A stretch of DNA of 64,000 bases from Zhengitettix transpicula (lineage: Eukaryota > Arthropoda > Insecta > Orthoptera > Tetrigidae): assembly GCA_037074705.1 (NCBI GenBank), contig CM073593.1, positions 13,397,001 through 13,461,000 of the forward strand, given 5' to 3'. Below, in pieces: positions 59,233 through 64,000 of this stretch. The first letter of the stretch is position 1; the number at the start of each line of letters is the position of its first letter. The notes below the pieces were generated by a model. It saw nothing but the letters and a program-made list of their open reading frames with translations, was not told where the DNA came from and made no database searches. The position numbers and the translations under genes are program-made.

Positions 59233-60267
59233 TGTAATAATTTATATATTTATCTTGCAACTTTTGATTATAATTCATGATATGAATTATGTGGCGTTTT
59301 TAAATGAAAAGAACTATTACGTGAAAACTATTAAACAAGATTTATTAACAATTTTAAAACAAGTATTCAAATCACAAAATATTTGGGATCTCAGGGTCTT
59401 GAACTGGGTTTGATAATGGCAGAATTTATATAATCAAAATCACAAAAATTACATTTGCTTTATATGGGAATCAATGCATCTGAACATAGACGAAATTTGT
59501 TGCTGAAGAAATAATACCAAAGATTGAATTTAAACAATTTCAATTTTTATCAAGAAATAAAGAATGATCTGAATAATTAAATATCTCATTTTATCGATAA
59601 TTAAAGAACGATCTGACGTTTATCTTTTAAACGTGGTTTACAATGATTTTAAAGTTTTCTTTCTACTTACGGCAGCCCAGGTCTCATTTTAACTTTTCGT
59701 GCACAATTTTGGGGATATCACTGATTCTAAGTACTCACAGACTCTAAATGTTCACAGACTCTAATTAGCGTAGTTTGTTAGTTGGTTTAAAATAACTTTG
59801 TCGATTCTCGATGATTTACTGCAACCTGGATTTGTAGATCTCGTGGATTTTTGTTGAAAATGCACCTCATTGGTTTTGTCTGTTGACTGAAGACTAGTTC
59901 AGTTTCTGCATTTTTGATATAACAGCGTACTGGTTACTGGAACACTTTCTCGTTCTTTAAATTAGACCTTTCAGTCTTCACTGCTGACTGACAAAGATTG
60001 TTCAAGTTTTCGTGAATTAAAATTTTAATCTGTTCATCTCGCCGTTTACTGCCCAACTGTTCGTTCTTTTACTCTGTTCTACTTGCTGTCCCCTGCCCAA
60101 CTGTTCGTTCGTCTCGTAACTTTTGAGTGCGTAAAACCTTCTCGACCGATCAACAATACTTTCCTTGCATTGCCGGTTTGTTGCGGCGTCCGCTATATCT
60201 ACCAATAATGAGTCCTCTACAATTCAACTTTTCAATTAGAACAATGCCTTAATTACCAATTACTACA
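59233..60267 (-). mobile_element. LTR copy G, inserted in the LINE ORF1
   Basis: The minus strand starts TGTAGTAATTGGTAATTAAG at 60267 and ends ATTATTACA at 59233 (1035 bp), with ATAT at both sides (59229-59232 and 60268-60271). Landmarks are GTAAACCACGTTTAAAAG, CGTCAGATCGTTC and CAAACCCAGTTCAAGACCCT. No primer-site module is present, so it is a plain solo LTR and a useful contrast to copies A, B, E and F. Confidence 0.85.
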
Positions 60268-60390
60268 ATATATTGGAATCTTTTTACCCAAACTTAAATG
60301 ATAAAATGGCTAAAAGTAGAATAAAAAAGCTCATAATTTTAGTTACGAAACAAGAGAGTGATACATATTCAGAAGCAGACGGCTCCTCCT
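60268..60390 (+). pseudogene. LINE ORF1 C-terminal piece after LTR insertion
   Basis: From 60270 the frame reads ILESFYPNLNDKMAKSRIKK, then LIILVTKQESDTYSEADGSS, and stops. From memory of the family this is the continuation of ORF1 after LPNILHIIHK. The LTR splits one protein; the two parts are in different frames, so a small frameshift accompanies the insertion. Confidence 0.6.
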
Positions 60391-60643
60391 AATAAAAACG
60401 GACTACGACTACAGTACAGTGGAATCTGCAACAGTCGCAGTTTCAAACAAGTTAATATAATGAATTATCCAATTATTATGATAAATTATTTACAAATGTA
60501 AATTCTTAAAATTTAAATGTAAGAAACCCACATTTGAAATGTATAATTAATCTTTCAAACTGTTCAATTGTATGATTATTTTGGAATCAATGTGAATCAC
60601 AGCGTACTTATGTAACTAAGCACTATTTGTAATTTATTTATGG
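60391..60643. other. Short AT-rich stretch, nothing recognised
   Basis: Lies between LINE ORF1 remains and a LINE 3' end in the same orientation. No ORF2 sequence is present. Confidence 0.4.
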
Positions 60644-60706
60644 GTCGCCAATGACCAAGTTGTTAACGCGACCATTATAAACCTTTAATAATAATAATAA
60701 TAATAA
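60644..60706 (+). repeat. LINE 3' end: hairpin plus (TAA)n tail
   Basis: GTCGCCAATGACC...GCGAC (60644-60672) is the plus-strand counterpart of the hairpins at 27 and 43 kb. It is followed by ACCTTTAA and about seven TAA repeats, the tail type of I-group LINEs. With the ORF1 remains just upstream it could be the end of one internally deleted LINE. Confidence 0.65.
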
Positions 60707-60900
60707 AAATCTGATTATCAAAATTAATTTATTGGTATCATTTATTTACTGTATCTTTATCTGTATTTTGAAAATAATAAATACCACCTAAATTATACAA
60801 TTTTGTAAAGTCGATACATGAACTTTAAGAAATTTTTAACCAGTCAGTTCTCAAATTACAAACAAAACCTAACAATTTAACCTGTACTGAAGTTGGTTGT

Positions 60901-61425
60901 TGTGGTTTTAAATGGGTCATTTCCCCATATGCGGTCATTCCCGTTTGCGGTCGCCTCAAAATCTATCCCATTTGTCAAAATAGCAGGTAGGGAAGGTCGG
61001 CCTGGGATTAGGAAAAACGTATTCACGCCTCATTATTTACCTAATGGACTTTTGTCTCTTTTATTTCACATTTTATTTTACAATAAAAAGTATATATCAA
61101 TTCTGCGCATCATTTAAAGAAAAATGATACCACATAATCTATAATTAACTGATTAATTGTTGCGCTCAAATACAGTGAATTACAGAATATTTGGTATCAT
61201 TTTACTTCTGATGCTGCGTATAATTGATATATTCTAACTATTTTAAAACAGAGTGTCAAATAAAATAAATCGAAGTTTGATGGACAGAAGTCCATTAGGT
61301 ACATAATGCTGTGTTAGTACGGCCTTTCCTAATCCTCTGGTTCCAGGAAGACCTGGGTTGCCCGTAAACGGAACGGACCGCGTATGAACCTAACCGCAAA
61401 TGGGACGACACCTTTTAAATGTACC
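60901..61425. mobile_element. MITE-like element with about 100-bp imperfect inverted ends
   Basis: The left end (GGGTCATTTCCCCATATGCG, GTCATTCCCGTTTGCGGTC, ...GGATTAGGAAAAA) and the reverse complement of the right end (GGTGTCGTCCCATTTGCGGT, ...ACGCGGTCCG, ...GGATTAGGAAAG) align with clear islands of identity. There is no coding potential. Superfamily and target duplication are not established. Confidence 0.5.
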
Positions 61426-62483
61426 ACATTATAGTATTTGAAATGAAGTAAGACTGTGGGTTATAATTTTACGTTGCGTTTGATTAAACATTACATGAGC
61501 CATTACCAGTAAAATGTCTTCGTGTCAAAATTTACTACCGAAAATCAAATAATTCTTCATAACTTAATTGCAATTAATCTGGCACGCGTGTTTTACATAT
61601 AACTGGCTGCGAAGTTTATATTGAAAACAGATGACAGCGAATACAGAACGTTAACAGAATTTTCAATGGCGGTACGTTAAGCATTAGAGGCCGGTTGAAC
61701 AATGAGTTCGGTGTATTTTGGACGACTATTATCAAAGCAGTAATTTATAGTAAGCATGGTAGGAAACGATAAACAAATTTTAACAACAGGCAGGAAAGAG
61801 CGGAAAATGGTGAACAGTTTCGTGAAGCCATATTTCAAATGGCACTGTACAGAGTTGAATGAGTTGTCTGCCACCCCTACCCTCCCTCCTGACCCAACCC
61901 ACCCTCAAACACTAAACTTTTCTCCCTCATGTACGCTCCAAATTATTGCGCAATAAATCCCTATTCACTGATGTCACGACCCATTATTTCGTAGGTCACA
62001 CGTGTTTTGTGGAAGAGCAATATGTGCAAAGTGAAGACAATACTTGAATACGTCCTAGTTGTTTAATGGACAACGATACTAATAAACAAAAAAGACTGGT
62101 TGCACATGGGAATATGTTGGGCTCTGTTTTGGACTGAATTAGTGATGAGAAACAGTTTCATGAAACAGAGAATATAAATATTGGTTATAGTCGCTTTTGA
62201 ACGACCACTAACGATATAAACGTAGAGGAAATAATTTTAAATATACTTATAATAAACTTTAAGGGAATGATATCACTTGAACTCAATCAAACTATTCAAA
62301 ATATTTATATACTTTAAAAAAAATTGCAAATATGATACAATAAAAAGTGCGTCAGTAGTTAGTACTGTTTTCTGATGTGAACAATCTTTAATTTTATGAA
62401 TACCGTCAGTATACTTATTTTATCGAAGTTATATATTACTAAAATCAATATTCATCAAGTCAACGTAAAGTTTAATTAATCTG
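61426..62483. other. No recognised gene
   Basis: AT-rich with short chance frames (61677-61874 minus, 61756-61956 plus). Confidence 0.45.
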
Positions 62484-62815
62484 TTCCCTCAAGCCGAAGC
62501 CCCTTGGCCTGTTTTGAAGGTGTATGTCTCATACCTTGGGTATATGCGAAGATATGAACGCTATTCCATTGGAACAGTCGGTCAGCTGTCTCCTAAAATG
62601 ATCGAGGCATGGAGAAGGTAATGAAGCGCCTTCACAGAAAATCCCTCTCCTACAAAAGGAAGGACGTCAGACAAGTATCAGGAGCCCGACCTATCACAGT
62701 TTTCTCTACGGTTTGTCCTGCATAACTTTTAGGCGAATTCCAGGTAGGAAGCTTCAAACCACAGTTCGAGTGGCCCTAGTTAACCCTTGGCTACCGTCCT
62801 GTACCCTTCCGCATC
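62484..62815 (+). repeat. Unclassified dispersed repeat, copy 2
   Basis: Counterpart of 49545-49865, with matching order of short identical blocks from CAAGCCGAAGCC to TAACCCTTGGCTACCGTCCT. It keeps a segment around 62625-62680 (CTTCACAGAAAATCCCTCTC) that is altered in copy 1. Confidence 0.65.
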
Positions 62816-63044
62816 TACTATTTCAGATCTCTTCCAATAATATTAAAGTGGAGTTGTCAAAACATGCATCTCCACAAAGGGATTCCGTGATATGCTTGTC
62901 TCATATCTCAACTTAAATACTAATTTCCTGAAGTTATTTCGTTCAAATTTAATTACCGCAAAATAATAAATGGAACATTTATTGTAAACGATCATAATTT
63001 AAAATAAAATTTCTTACGGAGGTCGCACTTACGAAATCTAATAT

Positions 63045-63630
63045 TCTAATAAATAAAATTGACTGTACGTTTGTTGGCTTGGTTTGTTGTGTGTTCCGCA
63101 TGCAAATCTACATCCGTAGAGAAAATTTGATCAAATTTCATATACTTTATACTTTCTAATCGGAAAGAAACAGTGTGAGGTTAACACACGGCTACCAACC
63201 CCAGCTACGGACAGCCCCTATATGGGGGGGGGGGGGAGTTTGAGGGTCTTTACTTAAAAATAACTGGAAAGCAACCGAAATTTCAGTTAAATCCAGAGTT
63301 ATGGATGTCGCTGAGTTTCATCATGCCATGTGGCTTGCTGGTTAGCCCCCCATGGTTGGGATGGACGGTGTTGGGAATTTTCAAACGTACTTAAAGCGGG
63401 CTATGTTTTCTTCTAAAGAAAATTGTTCAGCGTCAATGAGATAGATTACTGTTTCTCCAAATATTTTTGGGTATAATTTCAACACCTTTCAGCATGGTAG
63501 GGCAACATCTTAAGGGATGGGTGTGGAAGCGCGTTACAAATAAATAAAACAAAAGCAACCGAGATTGGAGTCAAATTCAGGGCTGTGGATGTTTCGGAGT
63601 TTAATTATGACAACCCGGGCACCCAGCTAG
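63045..63630 (+). mobile_element. Helitron-like non-autonomous element (586 bp)
   Basis: The 5' TC (TCTAATAAATAAAATTGACT) and 3' CCCGGGCACCCAGCTAG fit TC...CTRR termini. T precedes the start and T follows the end, the T|T insertion site expected for Helentron-type elements. It shares the front 150 bp with 31491-31705. The interior holds two related modules (AAAGCAACCGAAATTTCAGT near 63271 and AAAGCAACCGAGATTGGAGT near 63553) and a G homopolymer at about 63223-63237. No Rep/helicase coding, so non-autonomous. Confidence 0.6.
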
Positions 63631-64000
63631 TGTAAAGTAAAATGAAATAAGAAGTTATATGTCAAACGCGATCTCTACCATCTGATAAAGCCCGTTATAC
63701 AAAACTCTCGTAACTTATCTGGAAAAGATATTTAAGTAAGCTCTTATAAAGATAAGCGGTGAAACTTGTAAGCAACAACAGAAATAAAATATAGCCATAA
63801 ACGTACGTAAAATTTATTTCGTAAATACACAAAATGTAAAATTAATTAATGGCTTTCGTTTAGAGTCGCTGGCTGGCAATTTAGAAAAGGTCCCCCTATT
63901 GAATGGTAGGTGCTGGAAGTTTCAGTTGAACTTCCAATCTAGCTCAGATAATATAAAAACCCGTACGATTAAGGCGTTGAATGAATCGCAGTCATTTCCA
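63631..64000. other. AT-rich DNA to window end, nothing recognised
   Basis: No coding frame or repeat end. Confidence 0.5.

Noticed and set aside
60686..60706. (TAA)n as a CRISPR or satellite array
   Set aside because: A simple microsatellite tail directly after a LINE 3' hairpin explains it.

Overview
This window looks like intergenic or intronic DNA from an animal nuclear genome, most likely an insect. It is strongly AT-rich and has no bacterial-style operons. It is packed with degenerate transposable elements of kinds common in insects: mariner and Tc1, Jockey-type and RNase H-bearing LINEs, Penelope-like elements, Helitron-like elements and LTR retrotransposons. The LINE proteins resemble families I associate with cockroaches and termites, but that is only an impression. 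I found no host protein-coding gene, tRNA, rRNA or CRISPR array that I can support. Most open frames are short chance frames or lie inside transposons.

Layout. 0-5 kb: unremarkable AT-rich DNA, a short tandem subterminal repeat (~0.95 kb) and a Tc1-like relic (~4.3-5.0 kb). 5.2-9.1 kb: a three-level nest, in which a Penelope-type tail is split by a gag-only LTR element (5-bp duplication ACCTT) whose own 5' LTR is split by a second LTR (copy A). 9-13.5 kb: nothing recognised. 13.6-16.6 kb: LTR copy B, a Jockey-type ORF2 relic and a Penelope tail. 18.8-21.4 kb: a 2.6-kb inverted-repeat structure enclosing a hairpin with a hammerhead-like core. 22-25 kb: LTR copy C, a Penelope tail and an internally deleted mariner. 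26.4-27.9 kb: the 5' end of another LTR element and the 3' end of an RNase H-bearing LINE. 30-34 kb: LTR copies D and H, a Helitron-like element and a second hammerhead-like core. 37-42 kb: LTR copies I and E, then a Penelope-like element with reverse transcriptase and GIY-YIG remnants flanked by inverted tails. 45-46.5 kb: LTR copy F. 49-51 kb: unclassified repeats. 54.8-60.4 kb: two mariners, and a LINE ORF1 split by LTR copy G. 60.6-63.6 kb: a LINE 3' end, a MITE-like element, an unclassified repeat and a Helitron-like element.

The most distinctive signal is a nine-copy family (A-I) of roughly 0.75-1.2 kb LTR-like insertions. Seven of them abut the tetranucleotide ATAT at one or both ends. 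Several carry, inside their 3' end, one to about four tandem modules made of an LTR-end motif (TTATTACA) plus an 18-base site like a tRNA-Lys primer-binding site. In copy A that site matches the tRNA-Lys(CUU) complement perfectly, as I recall that sequence. A primer-binding site normally lies outside the LTR, so a tandem array of them inside ATAT-bounded insertions is unexpected. The other recurrent signals are Penelope-type tails with hammerhead-like cores and a conserved GTCGC...GCGAC hairpin at LINE 3' ends. None of the elements looks intact enough to be autonomous.
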